The notes under the pieces: generated by a model
Seen by the model: only the letters and a program-made list of their open reading frames with translations
Database searches by the model: none
What the model was told of the DNA's origin: nothing
In this document: positions 28,444 through 36,927 of the stretch, one piece after another
How the letters are laid out: each line of letters opens with the position of its first letter
How positions within the stretch are numbered: the first letter of the stretch is position 1
Source of the DNA: Caulobacter sp.
GTDB lineage: Bacteria; Pseudomonadota; Alphaproteobacteria; Caulobacterales; Caulobacteraceae
Assembly: GCA_030683005.1 (NCBI GenBank)
Contig: JAUXMY010000029.1
Span: 1-64,000, forward strand
Direction: 5' to 3'
Length of the DNA: 64,000 nucleotides
Made by a program: the position numbers and the translations under genes

Positions 28444-30927
28444 CTACGCCGCCTTCTTCCGGCGTCGCGGCGGCTTGGTCTCGGCCAGCCTGGCGATCAC
28501 CACCGCAGGGTCGGTGATGACGAAGCCGACGGCGTCGCCGTGGGTCCAGGCCGACAGGGTGTCGGCCGGCGCCGGGCGGCCGATGGCGTAGCCCTGGACC
28601 TCGGCGCAGTCCTCGCCGCGCAGAAACTGCAGCTGTTCGTCGGTCTCCACCCCTTCGGCGACGACCGGGATGTCCAGGCTGCGGCCCAGGCCCAGCACGG
28701 CCTTGACGATGACCGTGGCGCGCGCGTCGCGGTGGATGTTCTCCACGAAGCTCTTGTCGACCTTGATCTTGTCGAACGGGAAGGACTGCAGCGTCGACAG
28801 CGACGAGAAGCCGGTGCCGAAGTCGTCCATGGCGATGCGCACGCCCAGGGCCTTGAGCCGGCGCAGGTTGTCCAGCGCCCGCTGATAGTCCTTGAACAGC
28901 GCGCTCTCGGTGACTTCCAGCTCCAGCCGGGCCGGCGACAGGCCGGACTCGATGAGGATCTGGTGCACCAGGGCCGGCAGGTTGGGCTGGTTCAGTTGCA
29001 GCGGCGACAGGTTGACCGCGATGCTCAGCGGCCTGGTCCATTGCGCCGCCTCGGCGCAGGCCTTGCGCAGCACCCACTCGCCCAGCGGAACGATCAGGCC
29101 GGTCTCCTCGGCCAGCGGGATGAAGTCGATGGGTGGGATCATGCCGCGGGTCGTGTGTTTCCAGCGGACCAGGGCCTCGAAGCCGCAGATCTCGCCGTCA
29201 CAGGCGCGGGCCTGGGGCTGGTAGTGGACGACCAGATCCTCGTCGATGATCGCCTGGCGCAGCTCGCGGGCGAGGTTGCGGCGCTCGCGGATCGACTCGT
29301 CCATCTCGCGCTTGAAGAAGCGATAGGCGCCGCGGCCGCTTTCCTTGGCGCGGTAGAGGGCCATGTCGGCGTTGGCCAGCAGGGCCTCGCCGGTGCGGCC
29401 GTCGTCGGGGAACAGCGAGACGCCGAGGCTGGCGGCCATGGCCAGTTCCTGCCCCTCGTACTGGACGCCCTCGCGCAGGGTCTCGATCAGCTGGCCCGCC
29501 AGCTCGGCGGCGGCCGTGGCCTGGTCGTGGGTCTGGTCGGCGACGTGCACGATCACGAACTCGTCGCCGCCCAGCCGGGCCGCGAAGGAGGGCGAGGTGA
29601 TGCTTTCCTGCAGGCGGCGGGCGGTCTCGACCAGCACCGCGTCGCCGGCCAGGTGGCCGTGCAGATCGTTGGCTTCCTTGAAGTGGTCAAGGTCGATGCA
29701 GACCAGCGACAGCCGCTCGCCGGAGGCCTCGACCCGATCGAGGGTGGCGGCCAGCCGGGCCTGCAGCGCGTTGCGGTTGGGCAGACCGGTCAGGCCGTCG
29801 TGTTCGGCCAGATAGCGGATCTTCTCCTCGGCCGAGCGGCGCTCGCGCAGGTCTCGAACGGCCAGGACGGTGAGGCCGTTGGTCTCGGCCCGGGCGCCGT
29901 CGTCCATCAGGCGGGCGAAGATCTCGACCGGGATCGAGCGGCCGCCGTCGAGGGGCTGCATGCGGCCCTCGCGGCGGTCGGCGCCGTCGGTATGGACTCC
30001 GCGGGAGTCGTCGAAGGTCAGCATGCCGTCTGTCAGCGGCTTGCCGACCAGGGATTCGAGCGGGGCGCCGGCCATTTCGCAGAATGCGGCGTTGGCGTCC
30101 TTGATGGCGCCCTGCTGGACGACAACGATGCCTTCATAGGCGGCGTTGGCCAGGGTGCGGATACGCTCCAGCGCCGACTGGGTGGTCTGGGATTCGATGA
30201 ACACCGCGCCCAGGCCGGCCAGGATGATCAGGCCGGTGATGCTGGTCACCGCCAGGGTCATCAACCCGCCGGAGAACAGCTGGTCGGGCACGACGATGGT
30301 CGCGTCGGGGACCATGGTGATGGCGCCCATGCCGGTGAAGTGCAGGGCGCAGACGGCGAGGGTCAGGCAGACCGCGCCGAGCGTCTGGCGCAGCATGCCG
30401 CGCGAGTCGCCGGCCAGCAGCAGCGCCACGGAGGCGCCCACGACGCCCAGCATCACCGAGGCTCCGATCGTCGCGGCCTCCCAGACGATGTGGCCCTGGG
30501 TCACGAAGGAGGACATGCCGGTGTAGTGCATCGCGCCGATGCCGAGCCCGATCAGCAGGCCGCCGGCCAGCTGGTTGGCGACGTCGCGCTCACGATTGGC
30601 GGCGGCGGCGAAGAAGCCGGCCGCCATGAACAGGACGGCGACCATCAGCGACATGATCGTGCCGGTGGGGGAGAAGCCCGTCTTGACCCCCGGGTCGTAG
30701 GCCAGCATGCCGAGGAAGTGGGTCGCCCAGACGCCGGAGCCGGCCACCAGGGCGGTGAACAGCAGCCAGGCGGCGCGGGCCAGGCCCCGGGCGCCGTTCA
30801 TGCGGGAGTACAGCCGGAACGCAGTCAGCGACGCGCACAGACAGACCAGCGCCGCGACAGCCACCATGCCGTAGTCGTGCTCGTTGACGAGACACGAGAA
30901 GACCTTGAACAACGCCCCACTCCCCAT
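28444..30927 (-). CDS. MHYT-PAS-GGDEF-EAL cyclic-di-GMP signalling protein
   Basis: An 827-residue inner-membrane protein. The N-terminus (~1-240) has seven helices with the MHYT repeats THFLGMLAYD, MHYTGMSS and LHFTGMGA, whose His/Met residues are proposed to bind copper and sense a gas such as O2, CO or NO. A PAS domain follows (~250-370), then GGDEF (intact ARLGGDEFVIVHV) and EAL (GFEALVRWKH with downstream ELEVTESALF and DDFGTGFSS). Both active sites look complete, so it could make or break c-di-GMP. The ATG at 30927 fits the family start; 30969 would add 14 residues. No strong ribosome site. Confidence 0.9.
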   Translation of the reverse strand: MGSGALFKVFSCLVNEHDYGMVAVAALVCLCASLTAFRLYSRMNGARGLARAAWLLFTALVAGSGVWATHFLGMLAYDPGVKTGFSPTGTIMSLMVAVLFMAAGFFAAAANRERDVANQLAGGLLIGLGIGAMHYTGMSSFVTQGHIVWEAATIGASVMLGVVGASVALLLAGDSRGMLRQTLGAVCLTLAVCALHFTGMGAITMVPDATIVVPDQLFSGGLMTLAVTSITGLIILAGLGAVFIESQTTQSALERIRTLANAAYEGIVVVQQGAIKDANAAFCEMAGAPLESLVGKPLTDGMLTFDDSRGVHTDGADRREGRMQPLDGGRSIPVEIFARLMDDGARAETNGLTVLAVRDLRERRSAEEKIRYLAEHDGLTGLPNRNALQARLAATLDRVEASGERLSLVCIDLDHFKEANDLHGHLAGDAVLVETARRLQESITSPSFAARLGGDEFVIVHVADQTHDQATAAAELAGQLIETLREGVQYEGQELAMAASLGVSLFPDDGRTGEALLANADMALYRAKESGRGAYRFFKREMDESIRERRNLARELRQAIIDEDLVVHYQPQARACDGEICGFEALVRWKHTTRGMIPPIDFIPLAEETGLIVPLGEWVLRKACAEAAQWTRPLSIAVNLSPLQLNQPNLPALVHQILIESGLSPARLELEVTESALFKDYQRALDNLRRLKALGVRIAMDDFGTGFSSLSTLQSFPFDKIKVDKSFVENIHRDARATVIVKAVLGLGRSLDIPVVAEGVETDEQLQFLRGEDCAEVQGYAIGRPAPADTLSAWTHGDAVGFVITDPAVVIARLAETKPPRRRKKAA

Positions 30928-31050
30928 TCTGGAGAATTCACAGGCGCCCAATATGGGGGGTAGTTCCAAAGAAAGCGTTTCAATGCGGGACTGGCGTTCG
31001 GCGAACGGGTCCGGCCGGTTCGGGGGACGCCCGCGGCGGGCCGAAACGCG

Positions 31051-31077
31051 AAAGGCCGGGCGCTGGGCCCGGCCTTT
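31051..31077 (-). terminator. Terminator of tRNA-Gly
   Basis: AAAGGCCGGGC-GCTGG-GCCCGGCCTTT forms an 11-bp perfect stem with a 5-base loop, 21 bases beyond the 3' end of the tRNA on the minus strand. Read on that strand it ends in CCTTT, a weak T-run. Confidence 0.8.
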
Positions 31078-31097
31078 GACGAGATCGATCTTCTAAA

Positions 31098-31172
31098 TGG
31101 AGCGGGCGATGAGATTCGAACTCACGACCCCAACCTTGGCAAGGTTGTGCTCTACCCCTGAGCTACGCCCGC
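31098..31172 (-). tRNA. tRNA-Gly (GCC)
   Basis: On the minus strand the 75-base gene starts GCGGGCG and ends CGCCCGC-T-CCA, a perfect 7-bp acceptor stem with encoded CCA. The D-arm is GCTC-AGGGGTA-GAGC, the anticodon arm is AACCT-TGCCA-AGGTT-like with GCC in the loop, and the T-arm contains GTTCGAATC. Anticodon GCC reads GGC/GGU Gly codons, the major Gly codon in this GC-rich genome. A small open frame on the opposite strand is spurious. Confidence 0.97.
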
Positions 31173-31289
31173 GCTCCAGAGACGCCCCGAAGGAAACGCC
31201 CCGAAAATCGAGAGGCGGCTTATGGCAGAGGGCCAAAGCCTTGGCAAGCGCTGGCCGGAGAGATTCTCGCAGCCATCGCCGCCGCCGGA

Positions 31290-32039
31290 TCAGACCCCCA
31301 GTTTCGGCGCCTTCAGACGGCGCTTGTTGACGTGGCTCGCCGGGGCCGGGCCGGTATCCTCGGGCAGCTCGCCCTTGAAGTAGTAGCGCTGCCAGGCGTC
31401 GCGCATCGCCTCGGGGTCGGACTTGGCCAGACGGGTGTTGAAGTCCTGCCGCTGGCGGAACCAGGCGTCGTACTGGTCGCGCAGCCCGGTGTTGGCCTCC
31501 AGCGAACGCGTGACCGGCTGCACCTGGCCCAACTCGCGGTCCTGCAGCAGGGTGATGAAGCAGAAGGGTTCGCCCTTCTCGAACCGCACCTTGCCCGGGC
31601 GGGTGAAGATCCAGTTCATCGTGAACGGGAAGGGCAGCCAATCGGTCTCGACCAGGCCCTGCAGCGCCTGGATGCCGTCCTTGACGTGGTTGGGCGCGCC
31701 CTGGACCCACATCGACCAGCCCGGCGGGGTGCGGAACAGATAGCCGGGATGGAAGGTGATGATGCCGCGCGAGAAGTGGCTCTTCACCAGGTCGTGGAAG
31801 TCGGGGTGCGGGTGATCGGCCGTGAAGGTGATGTCGGCCTGGTCGGGCCCGCCGGTCCACTCGGCCGTGAAGCCCACCGGGCAAAGAATCTCCCAGCCGC
31901 TGGTGTTGGCCATGGTCAGCGGCAGGCAGCGATAGGCGTGGCGGTCGAGGAACCCCTCCATCCAGGCGCGCTGCGGGCGTCCGGGCACGATGTCCGGCGG
32001 ACGCAGGCTGGTCGGGTAGCACTCCAGTTCCATGTCCAT
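31290..32039 (-). CDS. DUF6065 family protein
   Basis: A 249-residue soluble protein containing [56 protein letters not shown] and [20 protein letters not shown] recognise this as the DUF6065 family found in several proteobacteria, with no assigned function. The many Trp/Phe/His residues and the FTMNW pattern suggest a cupin-like or oxygenase-like fold, but I cannot support that further. The ATG at 32039 has GAGGAT upstream. Divergent from the YbaK-like gene. Confidence 0.7.
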   Translation of the reverse strand: MDMELECYPTSLRPPDIVPGRPQRAWMEGFLDRHAYRCLPLTMANTSGWEILCPVGFTAEWTGGPDQADITFTADHPHPDFHDLVKSHFSRGIITFHPGYLFRTPPGWSMWVQGAPNHVKDGIQALQGLVETDWLPFPFTMNWIFTRPGKVRFEKGEPFCFITLLQDRELGQVQPVTRSLEANTGLRDQYDAWFRQRQDFNTRLAKSDPEAMRDAWQRYYFKGELPEDTGPAPASHVNKRRLKAPKLGV

Positions 32040-32130
32040 GGACGACGATCCTCGCGCTGACGGCTGGCCCGATCCTGTGGCGCGGCATGGGCGGTTCCGC
32101 AAGACCCCCGGGTTGGCTATGGAGCGTCGC

Positions 32131-32634
32131 ATGAAGACACGCGCCGACCTCTTCGCCTTCCTCGACGCGGCGGGCATCGCCCACGCCACCACCGACCATG
32201 CGGCCGTTTTCACGGTCGGCGAGGGCGAGGCCATCAAGGCCGCGATGCCCGGCGGTCACACCAAGAACCTGTTCCTGAAAGACGCGAAGGGCCAGCTGTG
32301 GCTGATCTCGGCGCTGGGCGAGACGGCGATCGACCTCAAGAAGCTGCATCACGTCATCGGGTCTGGCCGACTGTCGTTCGGCAGTCCCGAGCTGATGCTC
32401 GAGACCCTGGGCGTCACGCCCGGGTCGGTGACCGCCTTCGGCCTGATCAACGATACCGACCGTCGCGTGCGCTTCGTGCTGGACGCCGCCCTGGCCGCAG
32501 CCGACCCGGTGAATTTCCACCCGCTGGCCAACACCGCAACCACCGCCGTGTCGCAGGCGGGCCTGCGCGCCTTCCTGGCTGCGCTGGGCGTCACGCCGCT
32601 GATCGTCGATTTCGCGGCGATGGAAGTCGTCTGA
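32131..32634 (+). CDS. Prolyl-tRNA deacylase-like (YbaK/ProX) protein
   Basis: A 167-residue stand-alone editing domain related to the insertion domain of prolyl-tRNA synthetase. [39 protein letters not shown] and [21 protein letters not shown] are the family blocks; the Lys in TKNLFL is the conserved catalytic residue. Members remove Ala from mischarged tRNA-Pro (ProXp-ala). The ATG at 32131 has GGAG a few bases upstream; earlier in-frame ATGs would overlap the neighbouring gene. Confidence 0.88.
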   Translation: MKTRADLFAFLDAAGIAHATTDHAAVFTVGEGEAIKAAMPGGHTKNLFLKDAKGQLWLISALGETAIDLKKLHHVIGSGRLSFGSPELMLETLGVTPGSVTAFGLINDTDRRVRFVLDAALAAADPVNFHPLANTATTAVSQAGLRAFLAALGVTPLIVDFAAMEVV

Positions 32635-32725
32635 CACGTTGAAGACCGGCCCGCTTGAGACCATCTTGGCGGAAAGACGTTTGACCCCGAGGCCGCGCGC
32701 GACGCGGCCCCCTACGGAACACCGC

Positions 32726-33616
32726 ATGACCCTGATCGGCGAGACCACCGCGAGCGAAGACCTCATCAAGGAGGGCTCGGACGCCACCTTCATGGCCGAC
32801 GTCATCGAGGCGTCGAAGACGACGCCGGTGCTCGTCGACTTCTGGGCGACCTGGTGCGGCCCCTGCAAGCAGCTGACGCCGGTGCTTGAGAAGGTCGTTC
32901 GCGAGGCGAAGGGCGCGGTGCGGCTGGTCAAGATCGACGTCGACAAGAACCCCGGATTCGCCGGCCAGCTTCGCGTGCAGTCGATCCCCACGGTCTACGC
33001 CTTCGTTGACGGCCAGCCGGTGACCGGCTTCCAGGGCGCCCAGCCGGAGAGCGAGATCCGCCGCTTCATCGACCGGCTGTCAGGCCCCCCGCCGGTCTCC
33101 GAGATCGACGAGGTGCTGGCCCAGGCGAAGGAATCCTTCGAGCTGGGCGACCTGGGCGGCGCCGCCCAGGGCTATGCGGCGGTTCTGCAGATGGATCCCC
33201 AGAACGTTAAGGCGCTGGGCGGGCTGGCCCGCTGCTGCATCCTGGACGGCGATGTCGAGCAGGCGACGGCGCTGGTCGCCATGGCGCCGGCCGACGCGAA
33301 GGACGCCGACCTGGACGCCGCCCGCGCCGCCCTGGCGCTGGCCGACAGCGCCGCCTCCGAGACCGCGCCGCTCGAACAGCGGCTGGCGAGTGATCCGGAT
33401 GACCACGAGGCGCGTTATGAACTGGCGGGGGCGCTGGCCGCCGAGGGCCGGTTCGACCAGGCCGCCGACCACCTGCTGAAGATCATCGCGCGGGACCGGA
33501 CCTGGAACGACGAGGCGGCCCGCAAGCAGCTGCTGACGGTCTTCGAGGCCGCCGGCGCGACGTCGGACGTGACCAGGCAGGGACGACGACGCCTGTCGTC
33601 GATCCTCTTCAGCTAG
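32726..33616 (+). CDS. cnoX: Thioredoxin-TPR chaperedoxin, CnoX/YbbN type
   Basis: A 296-residue protein: an N-terminal thioredoxin fold (~20-125) with the active site FWATWCGPCKQL, cis-Pro in QSIPTVYAF, then a TPR-like helical region (~135-296). This matches CnoX, a chaperone-redox protein that protects clients and hands them to GroEL. The WCGPC pair is complete, whereas E. coli CnoX has lost it. Start at 32726 after ACACCGC; no strong ribosome site. First gene of a run with the LON-domain and Trm112 genes. Confidence 0.9.
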   Translation: MTLIGETTASEDLIKEGSDATFMADVIEASKTTPVLVDFWATWCGPCKQLTPVLEKVVREAKGAVRLVKIDVDKNPGFAGQLRVQSIPTVYAFVDGQPVTGFQGAQPESEIRRFIDRLSGPPPVSEIDEVLAQAKESFELGDLGGAAQGYAAVLQMDPQNVKALGGLARCCILDGDVEQATALVAMAPADAKDADLDAARAALALADSAASETAPLEQRLASDPDDHEARYELAGALAAEGRFDQAADHLLKIIARDRTWNDEAARKQLLTVFEAAGATSDVTRQGRRRLSSILFS

Positions 33617-33625
33617 GAGACCGCG

Positions 33626-34279
33626 ATGCCCACGGGATACCGCAAGGCCATGGACCTGCCGCTGGCGATCCCCGTGTTTCCGCTCGACGGGGCGCTGCTG
33701 CTGCCCGGCGGCCAGCTGCCGCTGAACATCTTCGAGCCGCGCTACCTGAACATGATCGATGACGTGATGGCCGGCGACAGGCTGCTGGGCATGGTCCAGA
33801 CCCGCGGTGGCGAACGCGACCTTCCGGCCCTGGCGCCGGTCGGGTGTCTGGGCAAGGTGACCAGCTTCGCCGAGACCTCCGATGGCCGCTACCTGATCAC
33901 CCTGACGGGCCTGTGCCGCTTCGAGATCGGCGAGGAGCTGCCGGCGCGCACCCCCTATCGCCAGGTGCGGGCGCGGTTCGACCGCTTCGAAGCCGACCTC
34001 CGGGAGGACGCCGCGCCGGGCGGGCTCGATCGCGAAGCCTTCCTGGCCGCGCTGGGTCGCTACCTTGAGCATCGCGGGCTGGGGATCGAGTGGGAGTCGG
34101 CCCAGGCCGCGCCGATCGACGCCCTGGTCAACAGCCTGGCCATGGGCCTGCCGTTCGAGGCGGCCGAGAAGCAGGCGCTGCTGGAGGCGGTGACGATCGA
34201 GGACCGCGCCGCGACCCTGACCGCCCTGCTGGAGATCGACGCGGCCGGCGGCGATGACGACCACGGCACGATGCAGTGA
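33626..34279 (+). CDS. LON substrate-binding-domain protein
   Basis: A 217-residue protein made of the N-terminal domain of Lon protease alone: IPVFPLDGALLLPGGQLPLNIFEPRYLNM and YLITLTGLCRFEIGEE, then a helical tail. It lacks the AAA and protease domains. Such proteins occur beside CnoX in alphaproteobacteria and may bind unfolded peptides; the role is unknown. AGGAGA precedes the ATG and it begins 9 bases after the cnoX stop. Confidence 0.9.
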   Translation: MPTGYRKAMDLPLAIPVFPLDGALLLPGGQLPLNIFEPRYLNMIDDVMAGDRLLGMVQTRGGERDLPALAPVGCLGKVTSFAETSDGRYLITLTGLCRFEIGEELPARTPYRQVRARFDRFEADLREDAAPGGLDREAFLAALGRYLEHRGLGIEWESAQAAPIDALVNSLAMGLPFEAAEKQALLEAVTIEDRAATLTALLEIDAAGGDDDHGTMQ

Positions 34280-34314
34280 TTGGCGGCGCCGCCAACCAGG
34301 GCTAGAACCGGGCC

Positions 34315-34506
34315 ATGAACGAAGCCGCCACCCCCAAGGTCGATCCCCGCCTGCTGGAGATCCTCGTCTGCCCGGTCACCCAGGGCCCCCTGACCTATGA
34401 CCGCGACAAGGGCGAGCTGATCAGCGCCAGCGCCAAGCTGGCCTACCCGATCCGCGACGGCGTGCCGATCATGCTGCCGGACGAGGCGCGGGCGCTTGGG
34501 GACTGA
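34315..34506 (+). CDS. Trm112-family small protein
   Basis: A 63-residue protein with [47 protein letters not shown], the Trm112/UPF0434 pattern. The usual second metal-binding Cys pair is absent and only one Cys is seen. Eukaryotic Trm112 activates several methyltransferases; bacterial members are poorly studied. It follows the LON-domain gene by 35 bases. Its stop codon lies inside the left arm of a perfect inverted repeat. Confidence 0.88.
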   Translation: MNEAATPKVDPRLLEILVCPVTQGPLTYDRDKGELISASAKLAYPIRDGVPIMLPDEARALGD

Positions 34507-34643
34507 CGCCGAAGGTGTCTGTCCCTAGGCGACATCCGCCAAGATGGGCATCAAGGACGATCTCTACCGTTGCCCTGGCGTTGACCGTCTTTCGCGCCTG
34601 TAGTTCTCCGACCCCTTAGGGACAGACACCTTCGGCGTCAGTC
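34501..34643. repeat. Perfect 27-bp inverted repeat, 143 bp overall
   Basis: The arm at 34501-34527 begins GACTGACGCCGAAGGTGTC and is matched without mismatch by the arm at 34617-34643, ending GACACCTTCGGCGTCAGTC. Between them are 89 bases without an evident gene. The left arm includes the Trm112 stop codon and the right arm abuts the monooxygenase stop, so it spans the whole convergent junction. Confidence 0.85.
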
Positions 34644-34644
34644 C

Positions 34645-35898
34645 CTAAAGCGCCTCGCCCCGCAGCAGCCTCGGCAGGTCGCCCACCGCGCCGCCGGCTT
34701 CCTGCATGAAGAAGCGACGGGCCGGGCCGATGCGGTTGACCACCGACATGCCCACGCCCCGCGCCAGCCGCACCAGGGGGTGGTCGTTGGAGAACAGCCA
34801 GACGAAGGCGTCCATGCCGGCCGCCAGGGTCATGGTGTCGAACCGGCGCCAGGCGGCGTAGCGGTCGAGCACCAGCTCCGAGCCGATGTCCTCGCCCAGA
34901 CGGGCGGCCTCGACCAGCACCTCGGCCAGCGCCGCAGCGCCCTTCAGGCCCAGGTTGAGGCCCTGGCCGGCGATGGGGTGAACCCCGTGCGCCGCGTCGC
35001 CCAGCAGCGCCACGCGCGGCCCGCTGAACCGCTCGGCGATCGACAGCGACAGCGGGTAGGTGAACACCGGCCCGACGACCTCGATGCCGCCGAGGAACTC
35101 GCCGAAGCGCCGGTGCAGATGGGCCTGGAAGACCTCCGGCCGGGCGGTCTTCAGCGCGTCTGCGCGGTCCCGCTTCTCGGTCCACACCAGGCTGGCGCGG
35201 TCCTCTGTCAGCGGCAGGATGGCGAACGGGCCGCCGGGCAGGAAGTACTCGTGGGCGACGCCGCCGTGCGGCCGCTCCAGCTTGACGGTGCAGACCACGC
35301 CGGTCTGCGGATAGTCCCAGCCCACCGCCTCGATGCCGGCGGCCTGACGCACGGTCGAGCCCCGCCCCTCGGCGCCGACGACCAGCGGCGCGGTCAGGCT
35401 GGACCCGTCGGCCAGAAGGACCTTGCTGAAGCCGGCGCCGGTCTCCACGCCCGCCACCCGGGCGGGGGCGATGACGCGGATGCCGGCGGCGATGACCGCC
35501 TTCGCCACGGCGGCGCGCACATGGCGGCTTTCCAGCATGTAGCCCAGTGGCTCGCCGGCCACGCGGTCCGCGATCTCGGCGGCGTCGAAATGCAGGAAGA
35601 AAGGCGTCTGGCCGGGGGTCGCCGCGCCGGGTGAACGGCCGTCGGTGACCAGGATGTGATCCATGCGCTGGGCGTGCGGCTCCAGGTCGCCGGCCAGTTC
35701 CAGGGCCCGCCACTGCCGGAAGCAGGAGTAGGCGATGGCCCAGGAGCGGCCGTCGAAGTCGGGCGCCAGCTGGGTGTCGAAGGGGGCCGGATCGACCAGC
35801 ACCGGCTCCAGCCCGCCGCTCTTGAGCGCCAGCGCCAGGGTCGCCCCGGCCACGCCGGCGCCGGCGATCACCACGTCCGCGTCGTAACGAGTGCTCAT
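34645..35898 (-). CDS. UbiH/UbiF/COQ6-type FAD monooxygenase
   Basis: A 417-residue flavoprotein hydroxylase of the ubiquinone-biosynthesis group. VVIAGAGVAGATLALAL is the FAD-binding Rossmann loop, LVVGAEGRGSTVRQAAG the DG-like second motif and VALLGDAAHGVHPIAGQGLNLGL the GD motif plus the UbiH-type HPIAGQGLN signature. These enzymes hydroxylate the ubiquinone ring at C5, C6 or C1. Which position cannot be told. Its ATG follows one base after the TGA of the upstream Pro-rich gene, so the two form an operon. Confidence 0.9.
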   Translation of the reverse strand: MSTRYDADVVIAGAGVAGATLALALKSGGLEPVLVDPAPFDTQLAPDFDGRSWAIAYSCFRQWRALELAGDLEPHAQRMDHILVTDGRSPGAATPGQTPFFLHFDAAEIADRVAGEPLGYMLESRHVRAAVAKAVIAAGIRVIAPARVAGVETGAGFSKVLLADGSSLTAPLVVGAEGRGSTVRQAAGIEAVGWDYPQTGVVCTVKLERPHGGVAHEYFLPGGPFAILPLTEDRASLVWTEKRDRADALKTARPEVFQAHLHRRFGEFLGGIEVVGPVFTYPLSLSIAERFSGPRVALLGDAAHGVHPIAGQGLNLGLKGAAALAEVLVEAARLGEDIGSELVLDRYAAWRRFDTMTLAAGMDAFVWLFSNDHPLVRLARGVGMSVVNRIGPARRFFMQEAGGAVGDLPRLLRGEAL

Positions 35899-35899
35899 G

Positions 35900-36385
35900 T
35901 CAGTAAGGAACCGGTGGGGTGCTCTGCGCAGGCGGGTCGAGGAGGTCGCCGACCGGGTCCTCGGACGGGGTCGGCCGGGCGACCGGCGGCGGCGGCGGAG
36001 CGGGCCGGGGCCTCGGCGGCGCCGGCTGGGCGGCGGGAGGCTGGACCGGAGGGATCAGGATAGGCGGGGCGATCATCGGGGCCGGCGGCGCGTCGACCGC
36101 GTCTCCCGCGTCGTCCGGCTCGGCCGCCTTGGGTTGCGCCCGTGTCAAAGGCGCCGGGGCCGCCGCCTGGGTCGGGGCGTTGGGGTCGAAGGCCGTCGCG
36201 TCGCGGATTGTGGCGTCCCCCGGCGGGGCGACGGGCGTGGCCGGGTCGGGCGCGCCGGTGTACCAGGCCGGCGGATTGCGCCGGATCTGGTCCTTGAACC
36301 CGAGCCACAGGCCCAACGCCGCGCAAACCGCGAGGAAGGCGACAACCCAGCGCAGGGCCGGCGGCGTGGCTCGTTCGAACACCAT
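35900..36385 (-). CDS. Membrane-anchored Pro/Ala-rich protein
   Basis: A 161-residue protein with one membrane segment near the N-terminus (LRWVVAFLAVCAALGLWLGF) and a long tail from residue ~35 rich in Pro and Ala (APPRPRPAPPPPPVARPTP), ending DPPAQSTPPVPY. The tail would sit in the periplasm as an extended spacer. No family recognised; TonB-like proline tails look similar but no TonB domain follows. Co-transcribed with the UbiH-type gene. Confidence 0.7.
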   Translation of the reverse strand: MVFERATPPALRWVVAFLAVCAALGLWLGFKDQIRRNPPAWYTGAPDPATPVAPPGDATIRDATAFDPNAPTQAAAPAPLTRAQPKAAEPDDAGDAVDAPPAPMIAPPILIPPVQPPAAQPAPPRPRPAPPPPPVARPTPSEDPVGDLLDPPAQSTPPVPY

Positions 36386-36511
36386 GGCCGCAGACTATCC
36401 CGCCGCGCGGTGCGGCGAAAGCGCGCGAGACGGGGTTTTGCGCTGCAACTGCGGCGATACGTCGCCGGGTCGTTAAACTCTGGATGCGCGAGTTGGGTCT
36501 AACTGGCCGGC

Positions 36512-36817
36512 ATGACACAGTTTGTTTCTCCGCCCCGCTCCGATCTGTTCGACACCCCGTGGCCCGTCTGCGCCGGATTGCGCGCCAACGCCATTGACGG
36601 CGCCGCCGCCCTCATCGTGATGGAGGTGCTGGTCGAGGCCCTCGCCCGGCTGCCGGAGGGCCGCTCCGCCCTGGCCGAGGCCTGCGGCCGCCGCGCCGCC
36701 CTGCGCCGCCAGGACCATATCGGCGCCACCCAGACCGAGATCGCCGCCGGAGCGGTGGCCATGGCGCTCATAGAGGCCGCCCGCGAACTGGAAACGTCCG
36801 CCGCCGCAGCGGCCTGA
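36512..36817 (+). CDS. Hypothetical helical protein
   Basis: A 101-residue protein, probably all alpha-helical: a short N-terminal part (FVSPPRSDLFDTPWPVCAGL) and Ala-rich helices such as AALIVMEVLVEALARLPEG and TEIAAGAVAMALIEAARELE. No family recognised, no signal peptide. The base composition and codon use match its neighbours, and the divergent neighbour shares its upstream region. It lies 110 bases before emrA. Confidence 0.55.
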   Translation: MTQFVSPPRSDLFDTPWPVCAGLRANAIDGAAALIVMEVLVEALARLPEGRSALAEACGRRAALRRQDHIGATQTEIAAGAVAMALIEAARELETSAAAAA

Positions 36818-36821
36818 AGAC

Positions 36822-36837
36822 TGGACGATTCGGTCCA
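36822..36837. promoter_or_regulatory. Operator-like inverted repeat upstream of emrAB
   Basis: TGGAC-GATTCG-GTCCA is a 16-bp interrupted palindrome 90 bases ahead of the emrA start. Its form and place suit the TetR-family repressor encoded at the end of the operon. GATTC in the spacer is also a GANTC site, the target of the CcrM methylase in Caulobacterales. Confidence 0.45.
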
Positions 36838-36927
36838 ATAAACGCTTGCTGCACCCGACGAGCGGGGATTACCCTTCATCCGGTGGGGCGGCTGTGATCC
36901 GCCCGCTTGCGTTGCGCGGGGCCGTCC

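Noticed and set aside
28540..30963. 807-residue + strand frame opposite the GGDEF-EAL gene
   Set aside because: Shadow of the real gene; no start signal, no motif.
31097..31330. 77-residue + strand frame beginning MERAMRFELTTPTLARL
   Set aside because: It is the antisense translation of tRNA-Gly, a well-known source of false small genes.
34315..34506. Trm112-like gene as a truncated fragment
   Set aside because: Its 63-residue length is normal for bacterial members and both ends fit the family, so it is kept as intact.
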